From DATIRA01 sp964553405 (GTDB taxonomy: Bacteria > Pseudomonadota > Gammaproteobacteria > Steroidobacterales > Steroidobacteraceae): 5,003 bases of DNA. Positions within the stretch are counted from its first letter, which is position 1, and every line of letters begins with the position of its first letter. Below, one piece after another: positions 1 to 5,003 of the stretch. The notes beneath the pieces were generated by a model, which was not told where the DNA came from, searched no databases, and saw only the letters and a program-made list of their open reading frames with translations. The stretch lies in NCBI GenBank assembly GCA_964553405.1, contig CAZKLS010000161.1:1-5003 (forward strand). Reading direction: 5' to 3'. The position numbers and the translations under genes were made by a program.

Positions 1-1459
1 CGACGCACCAGCGCAGCGCGTTCGCCGCCTGCTTCATGTCGGTCACGACCGGCGCGAGCAGGTGCGGGATGCCCTCGTAGACCGAGAGCTCCAGCATCTT
101 CGGGTCGATCATGATCAGCCGCACCTGCTCGGCGGTGGACTTGTAGAGCAGCGAGAGCACCATCGCGTTGACGGCGGTGGACTTGCCCGAGCCCGTCGTG
201 CCGCCGACCAGCAGGTGGGGCATCCGGCTCAGATCGGCTACGACCGGATTGCCGCCGATGTCCTTGCCGAGCACCAGCGCGAGCGGCGAGGCCATCTCGT
301 CGTAGGCGGTGGACTTGATGATCTCGCCGAGCGTCACCAGCTCGCGCTTTTCGTTCGGGATCTCGAGCCCCATCGTGGACTTGCCCGGGATCACCTCGAC
401 GATCCGCACGCTGACCGCGGACAGCGCCCGCGCGAGGTCCTTGGCGAGGTTCGAGACCTGCGCCACCTTGACGCCCGGCGCGGGGCGCAGCTCGAAGCGC
501 GTGATGACCGGGCCGGGATGAACCTCGACGACGTCCGCCTCGACGCCGAAATCGCGCAGCTTCAGCTCCACCAGCCGCGACATCGCCTCGAGCGATTCCT
601 CCGAGTAGCCGCCCTCCCGCACCGGCGGGTCGTCGAGCAGCGAGAGCGCGGGCAGCTCGGTCGCGCCCGGCTTCTCGAACATCGGCACCTGCCGCTCCTT
701 CTCGACGCGCTCGCTGCGCTCGACCTTCGGCGCGGCGGGCTCGATCTTCGGCGGCTTGCGCTCGGCGGCCTTCTTCTGCTCCTCGCGGATCACTTCCTGC
801 CGGGCCTGCTTCACCTCGCGCCCGACCTTCACCTCGCGGGCCGAGGAGAGCCTCTGCCGCAGCCAGGCGACGCCGTCGAGCACCGCATGGCCGATGCGGT
901 CCATCACGGCGATCCAGGACACGCCGGTGAACAGCGACACCGAGGCGAGCCAGATTGCGAGCAGCAGCAGCGTCGCGCCGAGAAAGCCCATCGCCACGAC
1001 CAGCCCCTCGCCCACCAGCGATCCGAGCACGCCGCCCGCGGTGTTGGGCCAGCCCGAAGGCGAGAAATGCAGCGTCGCGAGTCCGCAGCTCGAGGCCAGG
1101 GCCAGCACGAAACCCAGGCCGCGCAGCACCAGCGTCCGGCGATCCATCGGCTCGTGCGACTGCCGGTCCTGGTACAGCGACCAGCCCGCGAAGCCGAGCA
1201 TCACCGGGAACAGGAAAGCCGGGGCGCCGAACAGCACGAAGAACAGGTCCGCCAGCCAGGCGCCGAACGGACCGATCAGGTTTGTGACGGGACCGGGCTG
1301 GCCGGTCGAGGAGAATGCGGGATCGCCCGCATCGTAGCTCGCCAGCGCGACGAACAGGATCAGCGCCAGCGCGCCGAAAATCCACAGCGCACCCTCGCGC
1401 AGCCCGCGCGAGACATTGGCGGCGGCCGCATCGGCGCGCCTCGAATCAGCCCTGGCCAC
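1..1459 (-). CDS. ftsK: DNA translocase FtsK, N-terminal 486 codons (3' part lies beyond the left edge)
   Basis: FtsK is a membrane-anchored, septum-located DNA pump that moves chromosome termini and activates XerCD recombination at dif. The minus-strand translation shows four hydrophobic segments at about residues 24-42, 68-96, 110-130 and 144-173. A short charged Lys/Glu/Pro linker follows (about 187-284), then the start of the motor with the family signature PGPVITRFELRPAPGVK. Walker A is GTTGSGKS at 420-427 (Lys426). Walker B is RLIMID ending at Asp452, followed by PKMLELSVYEGIPHLL. The reading runs off the window at ANALRWCV, so the rest of the motor and the gamma domain are not visible. 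The start is GTG at 1457-1459: an in-frame TAA lies seven codons upstream, the next in-frame ATG would delete TM1, and a weak AGGG sits 9 nt upstream. The linker is far shorter than the roughly 600-residue one of E. coli, as in other compact FtsKs. Identity is very secure; the GTG start is likely. Confidence 0.97.
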   Translation of the reverse strand, partial: MARADSRRADAAAANVSRGLREGALWIFGALALILFVALASYDAGDPAFSSTGQPGPVTNLIGPFGAWLADLFFVLFGAPAFLFPVMLGFAGWSLYQDRQSHEPMDRRTLVLRGLGFVLALASSCGLATLHFSPSGWPNTAGGVLGSLVGEGLVVAMGFLGATLLLLAIWLASVSLFTGVSWIAVMDRIGHAVLDGVAWLRQRLSSAREVKVGREVKQARQEVIREEQKKAAERKPPKIEPAAPKVERSERVEKERQVPMFEKPGATELPALSLLDDPPVREGGYSEESLEAMSRLVELKLRDFGVEADVVEVHPGPVITRFELRPAPGVKVAQVSNLAKDLARALSAVSVRIVEVIPGKSTMGLEIPNEKRELVTLGEIIKSTAYDEMASPLALVLGKDIGGNPVVADLSRMPHLLVGGTTGSGKSTAVNAMVLSLLYKSTAEQVRLIMIDPKMLELSVYEGIPHLLAPVVTDMKQAANALRWCV

Positions 1460-1512
1460 GGATCTGCACCCTGGAGCTTAAGGTTCGCTCGTAAATCAAT
1501 GAATTCCTGAAG

Positions 1513-1540
1513 ATTACAGGGACGACGCGAAGCGTGCCAC
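1513..1540 (-). promoter_or_regulatory. Candidate sigma-70 promoter for ftsK
   Basis: Reading the minus strand, GTGGCA (1540-1535, 4 of 6 matches to TTGACA) is separated by 16 bp from TGTAAT (1518-1513, 5 of 6 matches to TATAAT, but lacking the important A at position 2). This would start transcription near 1506 and leave a leader of roughly 45-50 nt before the GTG. It is the best match I found by eye in the gap, but in such a short inspection this is weak evidence. Confidence 0.3.
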
Positions 1541-1583
1541 AGGCATCCGGACGTTCGGCCGGGGCTGCGCGTCGGCGCTCGCT

Positions 1584-1612
1584 TTGCCGTCGGACCGACA
1601 GTTGCTTACCAT
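1584..1612 (+). promoter_or_regulatory. Candidate sigma-70 promoter for the trxB operon
   Basis: TTGCCG (1584-1589, 4 of 6 matches) and TACCAT (1607-1612, 4 of 6, with the key T-A....T positions kept) are separated by the ideal 17 bp. Transcription would begin around 1618-1620, about 40 nt before the trxB ATG. Its location in the divergent gap fits the need for a promoter there. No binding site for a named regulator was recognised. Confidence 0.45.
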
Positions 1613-1630
1613 CCCGCGCCTTCATGCGGG
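1613..1630 (+). repeat. Inverted repeat just downstream of the trxB -10 candidate
   Basis: CCCGC (1613-1617) and GCGGG (1626-1630) are perfectly complementary across an 8-nt loop. The repeat starts immediately after the proposed -10 and covers the expected transcription start, so it could act as DNA (an operator) or, if transcription begins further upstream, as a leader hairpin. A 5-bp GC arm pair is easily found by chance in DNA this GC-rich. Confidence 0.25.
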
Positions 1631-1658
1631 CAGGGCGCCAACGAGCGAGGAATTATAC

Positions 1659-2624
1659 ATGAGCAGTCCCCGTCACTCGCGGCTCGTGATCCTGGGATCA
1701 GGACCGGCCGGTTACTCAGCGGCGGTCTACGCAGCCCGGGCCAACCGCAGCCCACTGCTGATCACCGGCCTCGAGCAGGGCGGCCAGCTGATGACCACGA
1801 CCGAGGTGGACAACTGGCCGGGAGACCCGCACGGACTCATGGGCCCGGCCCTGATGGAGCGCATGCGCGAGCATGCCGAGCGCTTCAATACCGAGATCGT
1901 GGTGGACCACATCGCCGAGGTGGACCTCGGGCAGCGACCGTTCCGCCTCAAGGGCGACAGCGGCGAATACAGCTGCGACGCGCTCGTCATCGCCACCGGC
2001 GCGAGCGCGCGCTATCTCGGGCTGGACTCGGAGCAGGCGTTCCGCGGCCGCGGCGTCTCCGCGTGCGCCACCTGCGACGGGTTCTTCTTCCGCGGACAGA
2101 AGGTCGCGGTGGTCGGCGGCGGCAACACCGCGGTCGAGGAAGCGCTGTACCTGTCCAACATCGCCTCGCACGTCACGCTGGTGCACCGCCGTGACAAGCT
2201 GCGCGCCGAGAAGATCCTGCAGGACCGGCTGTTCGAGCGGCAGAAGGCGGGCGCGGTGGACATCGTCTGGGATCACACCGTGGACGAGGTGCTCGGCGAC
2301 GACTCCGGCGTCACCGGGCTACGGATCCGGTCCACGCAGGACGACTCGACGCGCGACCTCGAGTTGACCGGCGTGTTCATCGCCGTCGGACACACGCCGA
2401 ACACCCAGATCTTCGAGGGCCAGCTCGACATGAAGGGCGGCTACATCACGGTGCGCTCCGGCACCAGCGGCAACGCGACCGCCACCAGCGTGCCGGGCGT
2501 GTTCGCCGCGGGCGACGTGGCGGATCACGTCTACCGCCAGGCGATCACCTCGGCCGGTTCCGGCTGCATGGCGGCGCTCGATGCCGACAAGTACCTCGAG
2601 GGGCTGGAGGGCGACGCGTCCTGA
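1659..2624 (+). CDS. trxB: Thioredoxin-disulfide reductase (TrxB)
   Basis: This cytoplasmic FAD flavoenzyme uses NADPH to reduce thioredoxin, keeping cytosolic protein thiols reduced and feeding ribonucleotide reductase and peroxidases. The 321-residue product equals the E. coli length and aligns without gaps at the N-terminus. Visible motifs in order are the FAD-binding GSGPAG at 13-18, the TTTEVDNWPGDP segment, the ATGASARYLGL segment, the redox pair CATC with Cys136 and Cys139, the NADPH-binding GGGNTAVEEALYLSN, the 2'-phosphate-binding HRRDKLRAEK, and the C-terminal FAD motif GVFAAGDVADHVYRQA. ATG at 1659 is chosen because it aligns with known TrxB N-termini and has GAGG at 1647-1650, 8 nt upstream; the open frame back to TTG 1584 has no homology and overlaps the promoter candidate. 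It is divergent from ftsK, as in other gammaproteobacteria, but no lrp gene lies between them as in E. coli. Its stop codon forms TGATG with a minicistron. Confidence 0.98.
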   Translation: MSSPRHSRLVILGSGPAGYSAAVYAARANRSPLLITGLEQGGQLMTTTEVDNWPGDPHGLMGPALMERMREHAERFNTEIVVDHIAEVDLGQRPFRLKGDSGEYSCDALVIATGASARYLGLDSEQAFRGRGVSACATCDGFFFRGQKVAVVGGGNTAVEEALYLSNIASHVTLVHRRDKLRAEKILQDRLFERQKAGAVDIVWDHTVDEVLGDDSGVTGLRIRSTQDDSTRDLELTGVFIAVGHTPNTQIFEGQLDMKGGYITVRSGTSGNATATSVPGVFAAGDVADHVYRQAITSAGSGCMAALDADKYLEGLEGDAS

Positions 2625-2647
2625 TGCCTGCCTCGCGGCATCGCTGA
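2606..2647 (+). promoter_or_regulatory. Possible coupling minicistron (7 codons) between trxB and the acyltransferase gene
   Basis: The trxB stop (TGA, 2622-2624) overlaps an ATG at 2624-2626. That ATG opens a 7-codon frame, MPASRHR, ending in TGA at 2645-2647, whose last base is the first base of the next gene's ATG. Both junctions therefore read TGATG, within a direct repeat CTGATGC (2621-2627 and 2644-2650). GGAGG at 2606-2610, inside the end of trxB, lies 13 nt before the first ATG, a little far but usable; nothing resembling a Shine-Dalgarno lies just before the second ATG. A 6-bp inverted repeat GATGCC/GGCATC (2623-2628, 2637-2642) occupies the same stretch. The arrangement would let ribosomes step from trxB to the downstream gene by reinitiation. 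The sequence layout is certain; translation of the minicistron is inference. Confidence 0.35.
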
Positions 2648-3798
2648 TGCGTCTGCGGGCGGAGATCATCGACCGGATATCGCGGGTCCGGCCCGAGGAA
2701 TGGGACGCGCTCGACGCGACCGCAAACCCGTTCCTGCGGCACGCCTTCCTCGAGGCGCTCGAGACCACCGACTGCGTCGGCGCCGGCACGGGCTGGCAGC
2801 CCGGGCACGTCGTGGTCCGGGACGCCGAAGACCGGCTGGTGGCCGCGGTTCCGCAGTACCTGAAGGCCCACTCCTGGGGCGAGTTCGTATTCGACTGGAG
2901 CTGGGCCCGGGCCAGCGAGCAGGCCGGCCTCGCCTACTACCCGAAGCTGCTGTCGGCGATCCCGTTCACGCCTGTGACCGGACCGCGGCTGCTGGTCGGC
3001 GCGGGCGAGGATTCGGCGGAGCTGCGCGGCACGCTGGCCGGGCTGCTGCAAAGACTGGCCGTCGAGAACGACTGCTCGGGCGTGCACGCGAACTTCACGC
3101 TGCCCGAGGACCAGGCCGCGCTCGAGTCCGCCGGCTTCATGCGGCGGCACGATCTGCGCTTCCTGTGGCGCAATCGCGGTTACAGCGACTTCGAGGACTT
3201 CCTCGCCGGCTTCCGCGCGCAGAAACGCAAGAAGGTCCACCGCGAGCGCCGCAGGGTCGCGGAGGCCGGGATCGCGTTCCGGACGCTGCACGGCGGGGAG
3301 ATCGACGCGGCGCTGTGGGAGCGGATCTTCGGATTCTCGGAGCGGACCTTCCTGCGACACGGCGCCGGCCACTACCTGAACACCCGCTTTCTGGAACGGC
3401 TGTCCGAACGCATGCCGGACTCGGTCATGGTCAAGCTGGCCGAGCGCGGCGGCGAGGCCGTCGGCGCGGCGCTGTTCGTCCGCGGTCCCGACTGCCTGTA
3501 TGGACGCTACTGGGGCTCGGACGGGCGCGAGGACTCGCTGCACTTCGAGGCCTGTTACTACCAGGGCATCGAGTACTGCATCGAGCAGGGCATCGGGTCG
3601 CTGGATCCCGGCACGCAGGGCGAGCACAAGCTCGCGCGCGGCTTCGAGCCGACGCTGACCAGTTCCGCCCACTGGCTGGCCCACGACGGTCTCGCGTCCG
3701 CGGTGCGGGCCTATCTCGGGCGCGAGCGGCAGCTGATCGCCGAATACGCCGAGGCCGCCCGCCAGCACCTGCCCTTCCACCGCGAGCGCGGGGAATGA
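2647..3798 (+). CDS. COG3146/PF04339-type predicted N-acyltransferase (GNAT/FemAB-like)
   Basis: The 383-residue product has the hallmarks of the COG3146 'predicted N-acyltransferase' family, whose fold is GNAT-like and related to FemAB peptidoglycan aminoacyltransferases; its substrate is not established. Visible features are NPFLRHAFLEALE (27-39), an aromatic stretch containing FDWSWARA followed by YYPKLLSAIPFTPVTGPRLL, the basic FRAQKRKKVHRERRR (189-203), FLRHGAGHYLNTRFLERL, and LDPGTQGEHKLARGFEP (319-335). I see no signal peptide or membrane segment, so it is probably cytoplasmic. ATG 2647 is chosen because the product then starts directly at the family's N-terminal region. The only earlier in-frame ATG (2581) would overlap trxB by 44 bp, and no GTG or TTG lies between. 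There is no recognisable Shine-Dalgarno, consistent with coupling to trxB. The gene overlaps aat by 4 bp (ATGA). Family assignment is firm, function unknown; a role in modifying cell-wall or amino substrates is only suggested by homology. Confidence 0.88.
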   Translation: MRLRAEIIDRISRVRPEEWDALDATANPFLRHAFLEALETTDCVGAGTGWQPGHVVVRDAEDRLVAAVPQYLKAHSWGEFVFDWSWARASEQAGLAYYPKLLSAIPFTPVTGPRLLVGAGEDSAELRGTLAGLLQRLAVENDCSGVHANFTLPEDQAALESAGFMRRHDLRFLWRNRGYSDFEDFLAGFRAQKRKKVHRERRRVAEAGIAFRTLHGGEIDAALWERIFGFSERTFLRHGAGHYLNTRFLERLSERMPDSVMVKLAERGGEAVGAALFVRGPDCLYGRYWGSDGREDSLHFEACYYQGIEYCIEQGIGSLDPGTQGEHKLARGFEPTLTSSAHWLAHDGLASAVRAYLGRERQLIAEYAEAARQHLPFHRERGE

Positions 3799-4514
3799 TC
3801 GCCTGGCTCCGCCCCGAGGACCCGCCCGGCGCGTTTCCGCCGGTCAGCGAGGCGCTGCGCGAGCCCGACGGCCTGCTGTGCGCCGGCGGGGACCTGTCGC
3901 CCTCGCGGCTGGTCGCGGCTTACCGGCGTGGCATCTTCCCCTGGTACTCGGAAGGCCAGCCGATCCTGTGGTGGTCGCCGGATCCCCGGGCGGTGCTGCT
4001 GCCGGGGCAGTTCAGGATCTCGCGCAGCCTCGCGAAGACGCTGCGCAACCGCGGATTCGAGACCAGCGTCAACCGCGCGTTCGGCGACGTCGTCGGCCGC
4101 TGCGCGGACCCGGCGCTGCGCCCCGAGGGCACCTGGATATCCCCGGCCATGCGGGCCGCTTACCTCACGCTGAACCAGATCGGCTATGCGCATTCGGTCG
4201 AGACCTGGCGCGACGGCCGCCTGGTCGGCGGACTCTACGGCGTCGCCCTCGGCCAGGTGTTCTTCGGCGAGTCCATGTTCAGCCTGGAGCCCGACGCCTC
4301 GAAAGTGGCACTGAAGCGCCTGGTGGACGAGGTCTCGGCGCGTGGATATGTGCTGATCGACTGCCAGGTGGCGAGCGAGCACCTGCAGAGCCTGGGCGCC
4401 CGGGGAATGCCGCGAGGCGAGTTCGTCAGGCGGCTCGAGCAGTCGATCGGGAACCTCGAACCGGACCCGACCTGGCCCGGTCAGGCGCCCCTCCGGGAAG
4501 CGCCCGCGCGCTGA
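3795..4514 (+). CDS. aat: Leucyl/phenylalanyl-tRNA–protein transferase (Aat)
   Basis: Aat transfers Leu or Phe from aminoacyl-tRNA to proteins with N-terminal Lys or Arg, creating N-degrons recognised by ClpS and destroyed by ClpAP in the cytoplasm. The 239-residue product is close to the E. coli length (234). Family motifs are present in order: LREPDGLLCAGGDLSP (21-36), RGIFPWYS (45-52), ILWWSPDPRAVL (57-68), GTWISPAM (112-119), HSVETW (133-138), GGLYGVALGQVFFGESMFS (145-163) and IDCQ (188-191), where Asp189 and Gln191 match the E. coli catalytic Asp186 and Gln188. The ATG at 3795 overlaps the upstream TGA, giving ATGA coupling, and the protein then begins at the conserved N-terminal segment. 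The same frame stays open far upstream only because of base composition. clpA lies 300 bp downstream on the other strand, linking both ends of the pathway. No bpt/ate-type aminoacyltransferase follows, unlike in Pseudomonas. Confidence 0.97.
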   Translation: MIAWLRPEDPPGAFPPVSEALREPDGLLCAGGDLSPSRLVAAYRRGIFPWYSEGQPILWWSPDPRAVLLPGQFRISRSLAKTLRNRGFETSVNRAFGDVVGRCADPALRPEGTWISPAMRAAYLTLNQIGYAHSVETWRDGRLVGGLYGVALGQVFFGESMFSLEPDASKVALKRLVDEVSARGYVLIDCQVASEHLQSLGARGMPRGEFVRRLEQSIGNLEPDPTWPGQAPLREAPAR

Positions 4515-4522
4515 ACGCGCGG
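4504..4522 (+). repeat. GC-rich hairpin spanning the aat stop codon
   Basis: CCGCGCG (4504-4510) pairs with CGCGCGG (4516-4522) around a 5-nt loop, CTGAA, that contains the TGA stop. It could slow or partly terminate transcription or protect the operon's 3' end, but no T-run follows, so it is not a standard intrinsic terminator. A second, weaker inverted repeat (CCGGC 4523-4527 / GCCGG 4539-4543) lies just beyond and overlaps the infA promoter candidate. Confidence 0.35.
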
Positions 4523-4531
4523 CCGGCTCAA

Positions 4532-4560
4532 TTGCAATGCCGGGGGCGATTATGCAGAAT
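4532..4560 (+). promoter_or_regulatory. Candidate sigma-70 promoter for infA
   Basis: TTGCAA (4532-4537, 4 of 6 matches) and CAGAAT (4555-4560, 4 of 6) are separated by 17 bp. Transcription would start near 4567, leaving a leader of about 25 nt. The stretch 4528-4573 is visibly richer in A and T than its surroundings. The -35 lies inside the perfect palindrome ATTGCAAT (4531-4538). A separate infA promoter fits the strong, constitutive expression this gene needs; E. coli infA also has its own promoters. Confidence 0.42.
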
Positions 4561-4582
4561 TCGCGCCAATTCAAGGGCCTCC

Positions 4583-4589
4583 GAGAGGG
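4583..4589 (+). promoter_or_regulatory. Ribosome binding site of infA
   Basis: GAGAGGG lies directly upstream of the infA ATG, with the GAGG core at 4585-4588 and only 4 nt before the start codon. This is short spacing but a clear purine-rich Shine-Dalgarno. It fixes the start at 4593, which also gives the standard 72-residue IF-1. Confidence 0.6.
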
Positions 4590-4592
4590 TGC

Positions 4593-4811
4593 ATGTCGAA
4601 GGAAGACGCAATCCAGATGGAAGGCAAGGTGGTCGAAACCCTGCCGAACACGACGTTCCGCGTAGAACTGCAGAACGGCCACATTGTCACGGCCCACATC
4701 TCGGGCAAGATGCGCAAGCACTACATCCGCATCCTGCGGGGCGACACCGTGACCGTCGAAATGACGCCCTACGATCTCACCAAGGGCCGCATCGTCTATC
4801 GCGGCCGGTAG
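4593..4811 (+). CDS. infA: Translation initiation factor IF-1
   Basis: IF-1 binds the A site of the 30S subunit and, with IF-2 and IF-3, directs initiator tRNA selection. The product is 72 residues, the standard bacterial length, and forms a single S1/OB-fold domain. It carries the characteristic MSKEDAIQMEGKVVETLPNT start, FRVELQNGH, the nearly invariant HISGKMRKHYIRIL and the end TPYDLTKGRIVYRGR. It follows aat as in E. coli and many gammaproteobacteria, here with its own promoter candidate. The E. coli tRNA-Ser gene serW, which lies between infA and clpA there, is absent: the infA TAG ends only 3 bp from the clpA stop on the opposite strand. Confidence 0.99.
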   Translation: MSKEDAIQMEGKVVETLPNTTFRVELQNGHIVTAHISGKMRKHYIRILRGDTVTVEMTPYDLTKGRIVYRGR

Positions 4812-4817
4812 CCGCTA
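4801..4817. repeat. Palindrome joining the convergent infA and clpA stop codons
   Basis: TAGCCGCTA (4809-4817) is symmetrical about its centre base, and its two ends are the TAG stops of infA and, on the other strand, clpA. Overlapping it, GCGGC (4801-4805) and GCCGC (4811-4815) can form a 5-bp hairpin with a 5-nt loop. No T-run follows in either direction, so a bidirectional intrinsic terminator is not supported. Each transcript probably reads into the other gene's 3' end. Confidence 0.3.
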
Positions 4818-5003
4818 CTCCAGCAGCGCCGGCTCCTCGGCCGAGCGCGCCTCGACCTTCAGCTGATCATCCGGGCCCACGCTGACGAAGGCGTGGCCGC
4901 CCTTCTCGAGACGCCCGAACAGCAGTTCCTCGGCCAGCGGCCGCTTGATGTGCTCCTGGATCACCCGCGCCATCGGGCGGGCGCCCATCTTCGGATCGTA
5001 GCC
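4815..5003 (-). CDS. clpA: ATP-dependent Clp protease ATP-binding subunit ClpA, C-terminal 62 residues (5' part lies beyond the right edge)
   Basis: ClpA is the AAA+ unfoldase that feeds substrates to ClpP; with the adaptor ClpS it degrades N-degron proteins, including those made by Aat. The visible end starts GYDPKMGARPMARVIQEHIKRPLAEELLFG, which matches the C-terminal small domain of the second ClpA AAA module (E. coli GYDRAMGARPMARVIQ). A shorter, variable tail follows (LEKGGHAFVSVGPDDQLKV..., ending EEPALLE). The MGARPM..VI....PLA..LLFG pattern also occurs in ClpB/ClpC relatives, but the infA–clpA convergent order and the close match to the ClpA sequence make ClpA by far the best call. 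The stop is TAG at 4817-4815, 3 bp from the infA stop. The N-terminal ClpS-binding domain, both Walker motifs and the IGL loop lie outside the window. Confidence 0.93.
   Translation of the reverse strand, partial: GYDPKMGARPMARVIQEHIKRPLAEELLFGRLEKGGHAFVSVGPDDQLKVEARSAEEPALLE

Noticed and set aside
62..1510. 482-codon open frame on the plus strand
   Set aside because: It lies antisense to ftsK, whose minus-strand translation has unmistakable family motifs. The antisense product is rich in Arg, His, Gln and Leu with no recognisable domain, as expected from a GC-rich shadow frame.
1628..1635. GGGCAGGG, matching the FtsK-orienting KOPS motif GGGNAGGG, beside ftsK
   Set aside because: In DNA of this GC content roughly one to three matches are expected by chance in 5 kb on both strands, so one copy says nothing about orientation. 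A genome-wide strand-skew count would be needed.
1584..1658. N-terminal extension of TrxB to TTG 1584
   Set aside because: The extra 25 residues have no TrxB counterpart and would cover the promoter candidate and the Shine-Dalgarno of ATG 1659.
2545..3780. 411-codon open frame on the minus strand
   Set aside because: It mirrors the acyltransferase gene codon by codon in GC-rich DNA; the product is low-complexity and resembles no family. The plus-strand gene has clear COG3146 motifs and operon context.
2700..3794. Open frame continuing upstream of aat through the whole acyltransferase gene
   Set aside because: The frame lacks stops because of base composition. The upstream translation is Arg/Ala/Gly-rich, and Aat homology starts right after the ATG at 3795.
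3711..4721. 336-codon open frame on the minus strand opposite aat and infA
   Set aside because: It is antisense to two certain genes and crosses their intergenic gap. No family resemblance or ribosome binding site was seen.
4812..4814. tRNA-Ser (serW) expected between infA and clpA by comparison with E. coli
   Set aside because: Only 3 bp separate the two stop codons, so no tRNA gene can be present here.

Overview
The window is a high-GC proteobacterial chromosomal segment. Its gene order, ftsK (minus) / trxB – COG3146 acyltransferase – aat – infA (plus) / clpA (minus), is a housekeeping neighbourhood typical of Gammaproteobacteria. TrxB, IF-1, Aat and the visible parts of FtsK and ClpA all resemble their gammaproteobacterial counterparts closely. 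A COG3146 gene between trxB and aat recalls Xanthomonadales-type or Chromatiales-type relatives, but the exact lineage is inference. There is no mobile element, CRISPR array, tRNA, rRNA or sign of recent transfer.

Layout. Bases 1-1459 (minus) hold the first 486 codons of a compact FtsK DNA translocase, running off the left edge inside the motor domain. The 199-bp divergent gap 1460-1658 carries a reasonable trxB promoter and a weaker ftsK promoter candidate. Three plus-strand genes follow in what looks like one translationally coupled operon: trxB (1659-2624), a FemAB/GNAT-like N-acyltransferase (2647-3798) and aat (3795-4514). The junctions are tight: trxB ends in TGATG, a 7-codon minicistron fills the gap and itself ends in TGATG on the next start codon, and the acyltransferase and aat overlap as ATGA. 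A 78-bp gap with small palindromes and a promoter candidate precedes infA (4593-4811). The last 62 codons of clpA converge on infA (4815-5003, minus), leaving only 3 bp between the two stop codons.

How the genes relate. Aat puts Leu/Phe on proteins with N-terminal Lys/Arg, and ClpAP (with the adaptor ClpS) degrades proteins bearing such N-degrons, so aat and clpA belong to one proteolytic pathway. IF-1 is translational, TrxB maintains thioredoxin and FtsK acts at the division septum; they are neighbours by conserved synteny rather than by pathway. The COG3146 protein is the only gene of unknown substrate. I do not see a wholly new system here. The most interesting signal is the TGATG-minicistron-TGATG relay between trxB and the acyltransferase gene.
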